DNA of 64,000 nt from Pohlia nutans (lineage: Eukaryota > Streptophyta > Bryopsida > Bryales > Mniaceae). The translations under genes and the position numbers were made by a program. The notes under the pieces are model-generated. The model did not search any database, was not told the DNA's origin, and saw nothing but the letters and a program-made list of their open reading frames with translations. This document shows positions 1 to 11,906 of this stretch, one piece after another. Each line of letters starts with the position of its first letter. The first letter of the stretch is position 1. The stretch covers positions 3,164,501 through 3,228,500 of the forward strand of contig CM040099.1 of NCBI GenBank assembly GCA_022496805.1, written 5' to 3'.

Positions 1-665
1 CTAGACTCTGGTCCCATTGTGTTGGCTTCCATTGCTCTATTATGCTATGAAATGTAGCCAAGTAAGGAAAAAAAAACATGATATAATCATCCACATATAT
101 TAACTCATCTATTAAAAAGCCCTTTCATTCATATACTGGCAATTTTGAGAGGACTTTGGGAATTTCATTTACTATTTTACCCACTTTCTTTAGTGTAAAA
201 AAAGACACTTCCAAAATCATATAGGATTATGTAGAAAAATCACTAGAAGAAATCTAAGCTTTCATGACTATTACTTTACGACTAATAAATGTTCTTAATG
301 AATGAAAAAATTTCAATACGACTCAAAATTTTAGTCATTATGGACAATTTTAGTCGTACAATTGTACTTGGGAGTGTTGTAAAATGACCCTAGGTTCATT
401 TCTTGTAAACTTATGTATGTACCTGGGATAACATTTGACCTTAGTTTTCCAGAATATACTGTGTGTCGACTTTTTCATGCTCTCACCCTAATCCCTTTGT
501 ACAACATATCAATTAGTTTGTTAAAAGTGACAACTAGAAGACTATAAAGATGCCCTAATTTGCATCTCCATTCATCAAGTCATAAGATTAGAAGAATGGA
601 GAGCAGACAATCAGGATTTTAGTAATTATTCAATCATTTTGATATTAGTAACCATGTGTAAGCGC
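1..665. other. AT-rich intergenic DNA, no gene seen
   Basis: No reading frame with recognisable protein similarity and no terminal inverted repeat was found. The first 57 bases resemble a stretch near 29860-29905 (shared run CCATTGCTCTATTATGCTAT), so a low-copy repeat starts before the window. Confidence 0.5.
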
Positions 666-669
666 ATAA

Positions 670-1126
670 CCCCTAAAGGACAAGGACAAAGTACTCATGG
701 TTTTAAAATGACAAATTCATGGTCCGGAATGACTTTAACCCATAAAGGAGGTTGCATACCAAAAAGGGTTGCAGGTGTTCTTTCAGATGATATTTCACCA
801 CGAAGACTATGGTATTGATAGAAACTACAAATATGAAAATTGAAGCTTGGAATGGGAATTAAACATTAAATTTTTAATTAATTAATAAGACGTGACGTGG
901 AAAAAAAGATATAGCTACTCAAAGGGCATTTTCTACGTATTTTGAGTCATGTATTGGGAAAACACATAATTTTTTTATGATCCCAAAACGGATGGAAATG
1001 CTCTTGAAAATCACCATATGCACCTCCTCAAAAAACCTCCCCTCCAAATTCACACTTTTACACCCCTTAACATCACTTGAATGTTGATACTACCAGAGTA
1101 TAAAATACCCCAACATCCTTTAGGGG
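670..1126. mobile_element. TTAA-type MITE (457 bp)
   Basis: The left end reads CCCCTAAAGGACAAGG. The right end is the inverse of CCCCTAAAGGATGTTGG, so about 11 terminal bases are inverted. The right flank is TTAA and the left flank is ATAA, which looks like a decayed TTAA duplication. There is no coding capacity. The termini match the other CCCCTAAAGG elements here. Assignment to a piggyBac-like superfamily is inferred from the TTAA target and the CCC start. Confidence 0.6.
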
Positions 1127-1130
1127 TTAA

Positions 1131-3575
1131 ACTACCTAGATGATACTTAGGAGGTGGGTTCCCTTTAGAAGAGTCGGTTAGCACCAAAGAAGGTGGAGAT
1201 GTGATACTAGTCGGATGCATGTCATGAGGGCTAATACTTCCTTGCTTGATAGGAACCCCGAGCATGACAAGAATTGCTCCCGGGCCTCATGTTTACAATT
1301 GGGGCGTCACTCTTAGTTGGAAATGATTAGGAACTTTCGGTCTAGTCCAAATTTTGTAGGAAGAAAAATTCAAAAAAATCACTTGCGGGGAGCACTGAAA
1401 TGTGTTTTCTTCATTTTACAGTATGATGTTTGTAATATGTTGTTGTGCAATAGAATTAAAGGATCCATTTGTTTCAAAAAAACAAAAAAAAACAAAAAAA
1501 TGGACAAATTCAATCAATCATATTGCAAAAAGCATAATTCAAATGAGACAAAATTTTATATTACTAGAATCTTAAAAGAACATTGCATGCATTGGTTAAA
1601 AACATATAAATTTAATGAAAAAGAAGTCCACACAGGATCCACTCAAAATTGCAAAAGACTTGATTTGATTTGGCAAAAGCAAAAGACTTGATTTTGGCTC
1701 CTTGATCAAATTTTTAGAGGTTAAAGTGTTTCTTTTAGGTGTACATTGTCCTAACAAAAAGATTGTTGCCTCTTCTAGTCATCAATGAGAATATTGATCT
1801 AAATTGACTAGAAATTGATATTTTATAAAAATTTCAATGTACACACTTATTTAACATTACTATAATCAAATCATACCAAATTTCACTTTTCAAAAATAGA
1901 ATATTTATTTTTGGTAAAGGTTTTAAGTGTTTTTTTGTTTGACCTTACAAATTCATTTTAAAATCATTTATGATAGATTCTAAAATTCCAAATGCACATG
2001 CTAGTTAAGAAGTCAACATGAAAATGAAAAAAAAATTAGTCAAAAGAAATGTGAATAAAGATACCTAATTTACATATTAATCATAGTGTCATATTGATTG
2101 TTGCCTACAACGTTTGTCTACTTCATGTTAAACAACTATTTGATTGTCTATACTTCTACAAACAAAAGTGATTTGATGATCACCAAACTTGATTAATCTA
2201 CCAACATGTGTGTTCACCCTTTTCTTTGATCAATGCTTCCAATTTTAAAGGCATGGATTGACACAACTCGAGAAGATTGTTTTCACGAACCAAATTCCAT
2301 TGGCATTCAAGAATTTGCCTCAACTTGTTCAAATTGCAAGCAATATTCGGACCACGTTGAACAAAATTTGAGGATCTTCTAAACATTCTCAATTGGATTG
2401 AAATTGGGTGAATTTCTAGGCCAATTTAACTTTTCAATGTGATGCTCAAGCCTCGATATCTAACATTTCTAAGTTCACATGATATTTGCTATGGTCATGT
2501 CAATGAGTCATTAATGGTTGACGACTCACCTATTTTGAGTCAACCATATTTGTTAAAGTTAACCATGGTTATTTTTGAAAAATCCACTACATATCTTTGC
2601 TTGTAGTATCTAAGGTTTAAATGAGATTAAAAAATCATTATAACCATAAAATAAATTCAAATAACCTAATCTTTTTGGTGAGTGGTGAATTTCACATGAA
2701 AAACCATGTTGTGCAAAAATCATCCTCCAAAAAATATTATTTTGAAAATTTAATAGGTTTTCATGTTCTGAAATGAAAATAAGATTATAACCCACAAGGT
2801 TTTAAAATGCAATAAACTGCTCAATTTTTGAAATTTTTGAAAACCAAAAGGTGAACCAAAAAAGAAAACTTGATATTCTTGAGGTTTGAAAATTTTCATG
2901 AAGAAATCACAAAAAATGATGACATAAATTGTTTGTTTTAATAAGTAACAATTTTATGACTGTGAGTGACACACAACAATGTTATTGTTTTTGGGCACTG
3001 TACTGTACATACCTTTGGTGTGCTAATCTTGAGAGTGAAATTCTCCGAGGAATGCTTTGCAATTAAACAATGTTTTATTGTCTTTGCCCTACCAAGGCAA
3101 AGACTATGGAAACGCATTGTTTTCGAGTTACATGGCTGAACAACACAAACAAGCCATAAAAGCAAATCTAGGATAAATACTAAGGCAGAGACTACGCAAC
3201 TAGCCGCTTGTTTTACACGGAAACATAAAAATCACATATTGAGAGAAATGGCAATATCATCACCAAACTCACGTGCTTCAGAAAGAACTTGTCACAAATC
3301 GACCACTTCTGAAGTCTGCAAATCTTGCCAGCTTTACAACTCAAAGTCGGGCCATCTCAACAGGACAACTTTGTGTTTAATACTGTATGTGGAGGGCAGG
3401 GTTGACACATAAAGTTCTTGAGTCTCCTTATTGTTTATCTTCAAATCTCAAGCATTTATCAGAGAATGTTTTCTAATTTCATTTGGTTTAAGCAAGAGGG
3501 TTGAAGAGTTGGATTATTTTAGTAGCAAATTCTTTACAATGCAGCAACAACGTAAAGGGTGTGGTCTAGCAAGAT
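1131..3575. other. AT-rich intergenic DNA with a dispersed repeat
   Basis: No gene is supported. Open frames here are short and low in complexity. The stretch 3082-3216 is repeated in diverged form at 43752-43884: both carry a TTACATGG...GAACA core and end AGCCGCTTGTTTTA. The rest shows no recognisable structure. Confidence 0.5.
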
Positions 3576-4181
3576 CTTGGGTGGGTCACTCTTCATATAT
3601 TTTGGGTACCACGTGCGGCGACGCGGTGTTTTTTGGGGGGCTATTTACCTCCTAGCTAAAATTAAAACGACCCCTATGATTACTTAATGGGAAAAAATGG
3701 CCTACATTATGGACTCTATCATTTTTATAAAACGGAGACCAATGGAATTTTTTATATGCTATTTTTCTTGTAAAGGCTTCAATATAATCTACAAGTAACA
3801 TGACTTTAAATTCAGGTGGACAAAACTGAGCTTTCATCCACTTCAAGACCTACTTTTCGTTCACTGCGCAGCTGACCGCCCTTTCCTACCAACTGTGCTC
3901 CAGCTGTTCCCTCCCCCCCCCCCCCCCCCCCCAAAACAGAATGTACTCAGTCTAATACCTTGGATCCCATTCGCAATTCCCTAAATTACATGTACTAAAA
4001 TCATAATGGACCAAAATTGTGGTGTATCTAAATTATTTATAATGGCATGTACTCTTTCATTGCATTCTATCTTATTTGTAATTCTTTTATAAATTCTTAT
4101 AAATTTTACCTATGATGAATAAAACCTATGCTATTTTCTGCCGCACGTTGTTTGCAAAATGCAGTAAGTGACCCACCCGAG
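3576..4181. mobile_element. Non-autonomous DNA transposon with 8-bp TSD, copy A
   Basis: The terminal inverted repeats are CTTGGGTGGGTCACT on the left and the inverse of CTCGGGTGGGTCACT on the right. It is flanked by a perfect 8-bp direct repeat, AGCAAGAT, at 3568-3575 and 4182-4189. A second copy lies at 37082-37673 with a different 8-bp duplication. An 8-bp duplication fits hAT, but the terminal motif is not a classic hAT one. It contains a run of 20 C at 3913-3932 that is much shorter in copy B. There is no coding capacity. Confidence 0.8.
3913..3932. repeat. C20 homopolymer inside copy A element
   Basis: Twenty consecutive C follow CTGTTCCCT. The matching position in the second copy (about 37419) has only eight, so the tract expanded after the two copies diverged, or its assembled length is unreliable. 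Confidence 0.8.
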
Positions 4182-4189
4182 AGCAAGAT

Positions 4190-5884
4190 ATTAACTCCTA
4201 CATGATAGAGGGGGTAAGGGCAACACCTATGTGTTATAAAATGTTACTTTTGCAACTTTGATGAAGTTTGGTTCAAAAGAGAAAGTGAGAAGCATGATGT
4301 TTAGTAATTATCTGTACTGTCAAACTTTCAGAAACAAAATTAGACACTCATTCAATGAAATTAGAAGCATTTACCATTTAATATTCACCAATATTACAAT
4401 TTTTGGTTTTCAAAGTATGAAATTTGGTTAAAACTAGACATTCTATCCAAAAAAAATTTTAAAGAATTTTTTTCAAATGAGAGAACATTATTGATTTCCG
4501 GAAATAGAAAACACTAGGACAATATTGAGGTGTTTGTTTTTGAAAATTTTCTTGGTGAACAATAATATTGCAAATGAAATTAATAGACAGTAGTTGAACA
4601 TGATCTCTACCAGCAATTTTTTTTTTTTACTTTTTTCAAGGGAGGTGCAAAAGCTAGGGCCAATGACCGTGGGTGGCCAGCTGTGCGAGCTTCAGGTATC
4701 TATCAGCAGCTGAGGTGGCTACAGTGAATTCTTGGAAATCAAAAGAGTGCTACAAGTCTTTCCAAAAGATCAATTATTCTGTACTACATAATTCCATGGA
4801 AGAGCAGAAGTAGTGCCTAGAACAGAGCGTGCTGGCGAAGTCGGGCGGAGCAGGGATGTAATGAGCGCTTCAGGATCCAAGCAAAGAAGATGACTACTAC
4901 TGCGCGCCTAAAACCCTAGCACCAGCAAGCCATGTCAAGTCGGACCGAGGGAGGGACATGGAGATGTCACTGAGCCAGGATATCAAATTCTGGCTACTTT
5001 TTAGTTTTCACCCTCATTTTTACTGAAGGCTAAATCGCCACGTCGTTTTATACATAGCCACAGTGGCTAAATATAACCACTTAAATTTTTGCTGATCTCT
5101 ACCCCCAATTTTGACAAAAATTAAAAACTCAAAAAATGTCAGTTTTTGACGGCATGGGCAAGCACTACTGTTTGGACTGCGACAACAAAATGGTCGATTG
5201 GTCACTTAGAAGATAAGAACCTTATACAATATTTATATTTTAGAATGAATGTCAAAAACATTTGAGGATGTAGTTGTCCCAAAAAAATTCCGTACGATGG
5301 AAATGAGAATCTTACCCCCTAGAGGACCAAGGCTGATTTCCCAAGTTCGGTCAATTCAATGTAGAATGAGTAATGATCCTCAATTTTCGAGATTTTTTGT
5401 AGTGATTCTATTCTTTGTAATGAAGATGGGATGGTAATTTGCATACGTAGGTGATGTATAATTCAAAAAATACAATCATACAAAGGTGAAAAACCTAATT
5501 GCGGACAACTCTTGAAATTTTTCATACAATGAGCTATGCACTGTCTAAATTCTTGCACACAATAAGCTAACACCCCCATATACACAACTACCAAATTTAT
5601 TTTACCAAATTTGAGACTAAACTTTGCATTTAGGGCATTTTCAGAAAGTTTGAAACTCGGGCAGCAAGCCAAAAAAAAAGTGCAACCAACTTTGAAGCTT
5701 TTAATCTTACTATTGAAGAACCCTTAACAGTTGAAAATTTGTAAGTTGTTACAAATTCAAGTTGGTTGAAATATCCTATGGTTGAATTGGTCAAAAAGGT
5801 TTTAGATCAAAAACTATATGTCTTTTTATGAGAAGGGGTACTTTGGAGTATTTGGAGAAAAATATAGTTGTAGTCATGTAGGAG
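4190..5884. other. Intergenic DNA, no gene seen
   Basis: About 4640-4990 is GC-richer than its surroundings but holds no open frame with recognisable similarity. No inverted terminal repeats were found. It may be relic sequence. Confidence 0.4.
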
Positions 5885-5888
5885 TTAA

Positions 5889-6428
5889 CCCTTTGACGCG
5901 CCAACGTCCATATTCTGGACGTTGGATGATTTCTGATGCGTCCCTCCACCACCTATGGTGATGTTTGTCATCCATCCAACATTCTCTTGATTCTTGTGCT
6001 AGTTGACTACCACTTGTACGGTACAGATCTTCAAAATAAAATAATGTGAATTTTTGAAAAATAACAGAAGTGGTTTATGTCAAGTTTCATTTTTAGTTCA
6101 AAAAGTGAGACCTCAAACATGATTTTCCATAATAAGTAGAATCAAATAATGGAAACCATACCATCTTGTAGTGCATGTTATTCCAATTTCATTACAATAT
6201 TTTCTGATTATTTTGTGTTAATTTTGGATTTAAAATTGAATTTCAAGAGAAAAACTTGCAAAATTAATTAAAAAATAGTAATAATAAATATGATGAATCC
6301 AACCGTATAGATGTTATCTTCACATTGGCATTTACAACTTTGTTTTGTACATCAACTCCATTTTCATATTTCATCAAACATTTTATAACAAATCTTTGAA
6401 AACAATGTTGAATCAGGACCTTAAAGGG
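5889..6428. mobile_element. TTAA-type element, family A copy 1 (540 bp)
   Basis: TTAA lies at 5885-5888 and 6429-6432. The ends are CCCTTTGACGCGCC and the inverse of CCCTTTAAGGTCC. Just inside the left end is a hairpin, ACGTCCATATTCTGGACGT. Two further copies lie at 7190-8302 (opposite orientation, interrupted) and 9217-9757 (opposite orientation). It is non-coding. A piggyBac-like class is inferred from the TTAA target and CCC start. Confidence 0.75.
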
Positions 6429-6432
6429 TTAA

Positions 6433-7185
6433 AAAGAATGTTTGAGAATGTTTCATCTGCTCACCTTATTTTTTTTCAAAAATAATTAAATATTCATCAA
6501 AGATGTGCCGAACTTGCCCTTTCCACCTATAGTATTACTGGGACACAATTATGTTCAAACCTTGTGACATCTCATATCATTATTGTTGCCGTACTTTCAA
6601 GGTGAAAGGCACAGATTATTTACAAAAATAACTTGTCACGTGTGAATTCCTTGAAACAAAAATAATTTCATATTATGAGCGTCATTGTATGAAGCGGGTA
6701 GACTCTATATTATCAAGAAGGTAATTTGTAAGTGCCGTTTATCTATCTACAAGAATCAAACATAAAGTCCTAAAAGCATTCACACCCTTTTCCTTCAATT
6801 CAAACTTTGACTACTATCGTCACATTCAAAATTTGGTGTCACAAACTATCGTTGCCACACTCTTGAACTGCTATGTGTCCTTATGTATCGTAGGTGAACC
6901 AATCACAATCACTATACATGGGTAATCATTATTGTTCATCAATTAGAATACCAAGCCCTTCCTAAACTTAGTTACAGAGTACAGATTGAGGTGTTTATAT
7001 CGTATTCATACAGAACATTCTTTAAGAGCCCTACAATTCATCATTCCAAGCCATGATAGTTGCAAGAATCATAATCTTTTGAAAAATCAAAACCATCTTT
7101 ACCTGAAACTGATTTGGCAGCTCAACAAGTTTATGTTCTTTAATAGTTTTTAAATATTCTACATCATCAATTCCTTGTTCAAATG
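6433..7185. other. Intergenic DNA between family A copies
   Basis: No gene or repeat structure was recognised. Confidence 0.4.
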
Positions 7186-7189
7186 TTAA

Positions 7190-8302
7190 CCCTTTAACCC
7201 CTAACCGCCCAACCATGCAAATTTTGCATGATGTACGGATTTGAACTCCAATTTCTCATCCATCATGCACTTTTTGCAGTGTGAAATTTTTATTGAAACT
7301 TTTATGGGAAGTTGGCTTTGTGCATGTGTGATCCAATTAGAAAGGAAATGGTTTGTGAAATTTTTATGCCTCATTTCATGTTGTAGTGTTCCACCCCAAA
7401 TTTGGAAGATTTTAGTGTAAAAGTGCTCTTGAAAAATTCAACTACTAAAAATAAGCAACCAAAAAATCTTCAAAAATCACTACACTTAGATTATTACATT
7501 TCAACCCCTTCCAACAAATCTCATTATTAGATTGTCAATATCTTATTCGTAATCATGTTACAAAAGGGCTCTAAATTTTAAGTTTGAAAATTTATACACA
7601 ATTATTAGTGATAGCAATCGCAGATTTAACCGTATGGATAGAATCCAAAAGTCATAATGTACAACTTTTATTCATTCATCAAATTGAAAATATCCCTCTT
7701 AGTTGCATTTTATAATGCATCTTTGAAAAACTACCAAATCTGAAAAGGGTGAGAACGTTTAGGGGTTAAGGTCTCGATTCAACACTGTTTTCAAAGATTC
7801 GTTATAAAATGTTTGATAAAAAACTAAAATGGAGCTGATGTACAAAGCAAAGTTATAGATGTCAATGTGAAGATAACATCTATACGGTTGGATTCATAAT
7901 ATTTATTATTAATATTTTTTAATTAATTTTGCAAGGTTTTCTCTTGAAATTCAATTAAAAATCCAAAATTAACATTAAATTTTTTAAAAACATTGTAATG
8001 AAATTGGAATAACATACACTACAAGATGGTATGGTTTTCACTATTTGATTCTTTTTATTATGGAAAATCATTTTTAAGGTCTCACTTTTTGAACTAAGAA
8101 TGAAACTTGACATAAATCGCTTTTGCTATTTTTCAAAAACTCTCAATATCTTATCTTGAAGATCCGTACCGTACAAATGGTAATCAACTAGCACAAGAAT
8201 TTTTTAAAAATTGAATGGATGAAAAACATGCCCGTGCGTGGTGAAGGGACGCGTCCTGAAATCATCCATCGTCCGGATTCTGGACGCAGGCGCGTCCAAG
8301 GG
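7190..8302. mobile_element. TTAA-type element, family A copy 2, interrupted
   Basis: The outer TTAA copies are at 7186-7189 and 8303-8306. The left end reads CCCTTTAA, is then interrupted by another TTAA element (7198-7765), and resumes as GGTCTCGATTCAACACTG. This matches the unbroken terminus of copy 1 (CCCTTTAAGGTCCTGATTC, read inverted). The right end carries the family hairpin GTCCGGATTCTGGAC just before CCAAGGGTTAA. It is non-coding. Confidence 0.75.
7198..7765. mobile_element. TTAA-type element, family D, nested (568 bp)
   Basis: Its ends are CCCCTAACCGCCC and the inverse of CCCCTAAACGTTC, bounded by TTAA at 7194-7197 and 7766-7769. It sits exactly in an internal TTAA of the family A terminus. 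A palindrome near the left end (TGCAAATTTTGCA) resembles a subterminal hairpin. A relative occupies 28296-29629. It is non-coding. Confidence 0.75.
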
Positions 8303-8306
8303 TTAA

Positions 8307-9212
8307 TTCCCTGCACAAGCAAAAGGGTGTGTTGCAGTACTAGTTAAAGAATGCTATGTATTTAATGGCTTTCTCACCCCCTCTGAATATGCATGTTGAA
8401 TCTAAAAAGTTCATGCATGTTGAATATGCATGAACTTTTTAGATTCATGAGAGAATTCCCTGATAGACATGCGAGTAGACATGCTCTAACAAATGGAATT
8501 GACAGTCCAATACAGGAATAACTTAGAAATCGAAAAAAGTCTATGACATGAGACATGGTGGTCCTGCTTCCCACCAACACATTCTTTGGATCAAGCTGCC
8601 GTACTTCTTAGCAATGGGCCTGCCCCATATGTTCTGAAGAATAAAACTAAAGCTACCACTTTTTGTGACCTTGATTACTAGTGCTTTTTCTTTGTAAGGG
8701 TTGTTGTATTGTTGAGCTCTCTGCTCTTCATATATGGCACTTTCTAGGGGAGTATCAGCTGTTAGAAAGTGTGGTTTGTGGGCGCCATGCTATGACACTA
8801 TTTCCTCAAGTACAGCTTTTTATAAAATATCCTAGGAATTTACAATAGAGGAATATATTCATGATTAGAAAAATATTTGTAAGAATCAAAATCAACTTCA
8901 ACTTTTGCATGTGTCATATGGACTGTAGAATATTATTAAACATCACTTTCATTAAAAATGCACGTGCAATGTGAAAAGTACACATGACAAAAAATTAGGA
9001 CTATGGTTTTGGATAGTGAACTTGATAATGTTGAACATAGCAGTCTAGAGCAGTGAAAAAGTTTCACCCTCTTTGCTATTCACTTTAAAATGTATTTCAA
9101 TGAATTCTCTCATGAATTTATGTTGTCTTACGGCGAATTCCCTAAACTTCATAACCATGCTAAAGTTTCCAAAATTCTCTTCAATGCTCTTGAATGCATT
9201 TTATTTTCACAT
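8307..9212. other. Intergenic DNA with a short palindrome
   Basis: No gene was recognised. Around 8385-8455 lies an inverted repeat of about 30-bp arms (ATGCATGTTGAATCTAAAAAG and its complement) that could form a hairpin. Nothing else was seen. Confidence 0.45.
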
Positions 9213-9216
9213 TTAA

Positions 9217-9757
9217 CCCTTTTAACGTCCCGATTCAACACTGTTTTCAAAGATTTGTTATAAAATGGTCGATGAAAAACGGAAATGGAGTTGATGTACA
9301 AAACAAAGTTGTAAATGTCAATGTGTAGATAACATCCGTACGGTTGGATTTATCATATTTATTATTAATATTTTTAAAGTAATTTTGCAAGGTTTTCTCT
9401 TGAAATTCAATTAAAAATCCAAAATTAACACAAAAAAATTTAAAAATATTGTAATGAAATTAGAATGACATGCACTACGAGATGGTATGGTTTCCATTAT
9501 TTGATTCTACTTACTATGGAAAATCATATTTAAGGTCTTTCTTTTTGAACTAAGATTGAAACTTGACATTAATCACTTTTGTAAATATTCAAAAATTCAC
9601 ATTATCTTATTTGGAAGATCCATACCGTACAAATGGTATGCAACTAGCACAAGAATGAAAAAAAATAAAAATGGATGAAAAACATCCGGTACCTACAAAA
9701 ATCGAGCTGCTGAAATTCATCCAGCGTCCAGAATCTGGACGCCGGCGCGCTAAAGGG
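9217..9757. mobile_element. TTAA-type element, family A copy 3 (541 bp)
   Basis: TTAA lies at 9213-9216 and 9758-9761. The left end is CCCTTTTAACGTCCCGATTC. The right end is the inverse of CCCTTTAGCGCGCC, with the hairpin GCGTCCAGAATCTGGACGC inside it. It is nearly the same length as copy 1 and similar throughout. It has no coding capacity. Confidence 0.8.
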
Positions 9758-10128
9758 TTAAGTTTGTCTTGCTTGACTCCTACTAAATTCTCTCAGAATG
9801 ACAAGTGTCATCTTTCACAATAGTTCCAAGGAAAGTTCTAGGTCATCCAATAACAACATGTACCATAAAACAACAATATCTTCAACAGGTGTTCATTGAA
9901 AACTTCTAATTCTATATTGTATTAGATTAGGGCGAAAAGCTTAAAGCATTGGTTAATGGGCCATCCACTATATCAGGAATAATCAAACCAAGCAGCACGG
10001 GATGCAGGGGCCTACTTTTACAGAATGTATCGAAAAAAATGTTAATTTCACAATAGTACTATTTACAGTCCCAAAACCTAATACACTGAAAAAGTTTCCA
10101 ATATTGAACTCAAGATGTTCGTCTGCTA

Positions 10129-10545
10129 AGGTGGTTACCCCATTCCCAACTGAATAAGAAATACGGATATGAGGCACTGAAGTTATTTAGTGTTATTATT
10201 TTTTAGAGATAGGCAAGAAGAATTAGATTCCAACGCAAGTTGAAACATAATTTTTGGGTGAAGAATGAATTAGTTACAAATTTTCAAAGTTGAAGTATGA
10301 CGCATCCCATTCACGTCATATAGGTACACCTCTTTCTGTCTAAAGTAGCTTTGTATTGCACACACTAAAGATGCTTGAACCAACAACAACGAACCCATAA
10401 CCACACTTACACATACTAGAACCAACAAGAGAGAACCCATTACCAACTGTAACTCATGCTACAACCAACACCGTTGGAGCAGTGATTGTGGATAATGCCC
10501 CTACCTGTTGGTAAAAGGAGCCAGTTGGGAATGGAGTAACCACCT
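10129..10545. mobile_element. TA-flanked MITE R2, copy a (417 bp)
   Basis: The inverted termini start AGGTGGTTACCCCATTCCC and continue for about 25 bases. TA lies at 10127-10128 and 10546-10547. The copy at 22136-22552 has exactly the same length and lies in the opposite orientation. The TA target is confirmed by an unoccupied site (see the hAT-like copies). It is a Tc1/mariner (Stowaway-like) non-autonomous element by target preference. Confidence 0.85.
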
Positions 10546-10596
10546 TAGAGGCAGTAGAACAACCAGGACATGGACCCCCACTAAGGTGGTTACCCC

Positions 10597-11234
10597 CAGT
10601 GCTCAAAATTGAAGTCCTGTTATGAATTTCATATTGAAGGGCTCTAAAATTTCAGCATTTCAATTGAAGGGTATGCCCAAATCCAAGACGTCAATGGAGA
10701 ATTTTCAAAGAAATATAAAACTCATATTAAAATTATGCATGATTTGTATGGTATATACTTTCATTGCAATGAAAAAAATGAAGAAAATGAAGTGAAGAAA
10801 AAATGCAGAGAAAAAAATGAAGAAAAAGAAATGAAGAAAAAAAATGATGTTGCACTCTACACTTGAAATTTCGAAATGAAAGATTGAAAGTCAACTGGGT
10901 AATCGAGCAATTTCAAAATGAAAGTCAATTTGCATGACTTGGGGTCTTGGACAAGTGGGTTGTGGACAAGTGGGTTGTAGACAACTGGCATGCTTGCAGC
11001 GAGTCAAAAACTCAGACTCTCACTTGTCAGTGGAGAACTGTAAATGAGTGATGACGGACTTCACATGACACGTGTTGATGAACAGTGAATGATGGGCGTT
11101 ATAATTCAAGCCCTTCAAGTGAAGGGACCACCATTATAGTAGAATAATGTTTTGAAGGGCAATTTTTCCAGAGCTATTTTTTGAAGCCCCAAAACCCATT
11201 TGAAAGGCACTAAAGACTTCAATTTTGAGCACTG
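10597..11234. mobile_element. hAT-like MITE, copy 1 (638 bp)
   Basis: The termini are CAGTGCTCAAAATTGAAGTC and its inverse. A perfect 8-bp duplication, GTTACCCC, lies at 10589-10596 and 11235-11242. The 8-bp duplication and CAGTG start are typical of hAT elements. It is non-coding. Two more copies are at 21878-23211 and 28849-29620. Confidence 0.9.
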
Positions 11235-11510
11235 GTTACCCCATTCCCAACTGAATAAGAAATACGGATATGAGGCATTGATATTATTTAGTATTATTAT
11301 TTTTTAGAGGTAGGCAAGAAGAAATAGATTCCAACACAAGTTGAAACATAATTTTTGGATGAAGAATGAATTAGTTATAAATCTTCAAAGTTGAAGTATG
11401 ACAACATCCCATTCACGTCATATAGGTACACCTCATTCTGTCTAAAGAAGATTTGTACTGCACACACTAAAGATGCTTAAACCAACAACAACGAATCCAT
11501 AACCACACTA

Positions 11511-11906
11511 AAGGTTGGATAACCTATTACCACCAACTTAAGCAATCTGGCCTATTTTTGGCAATGCTAAATTCCCCCAAAAAAATGACTACATTTGAAA
11601 TAGGATTTGATGAGGATTGCAAAAATTTGCAACATCTAATTCGCATTTGTCAATTTTATACAAAATTCCAAAGTAAAAAGTAACCTTTTACCCATACATC
11701 ACATACCAATTTCCTAAGTTCACTTTGTTGTTCCTAAATCGCTCATGGGCTAACCCAAAACCACTAGCTATTTCTTCGCAATTCTTGGCATGCCATTGGT
11801 CTACTTGAATAGTGAAATTGGTGGTTTTGGGTCTCAATTGTGGTGGCTCCAAGAAAGTTGTACATGTCATAATTGGGGGAGGTGGTGGTAATAGGTTATC
11901 CAACCC
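11511..11906. mobile_element. TA-flanked MITE R3 nested in R2b (396 bp)
   Basis: The inverted termini read AAGGTTGGATAACCTATTAC and the inverse of GGGTTGGATAACCTATTAC, with TA at 11509-11510 and 11907-11908. The uninterrupted R2a sequence gives an approximate empty site. Its interior is shared with the larger element at 23312-24255. Confidence 0.75.
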
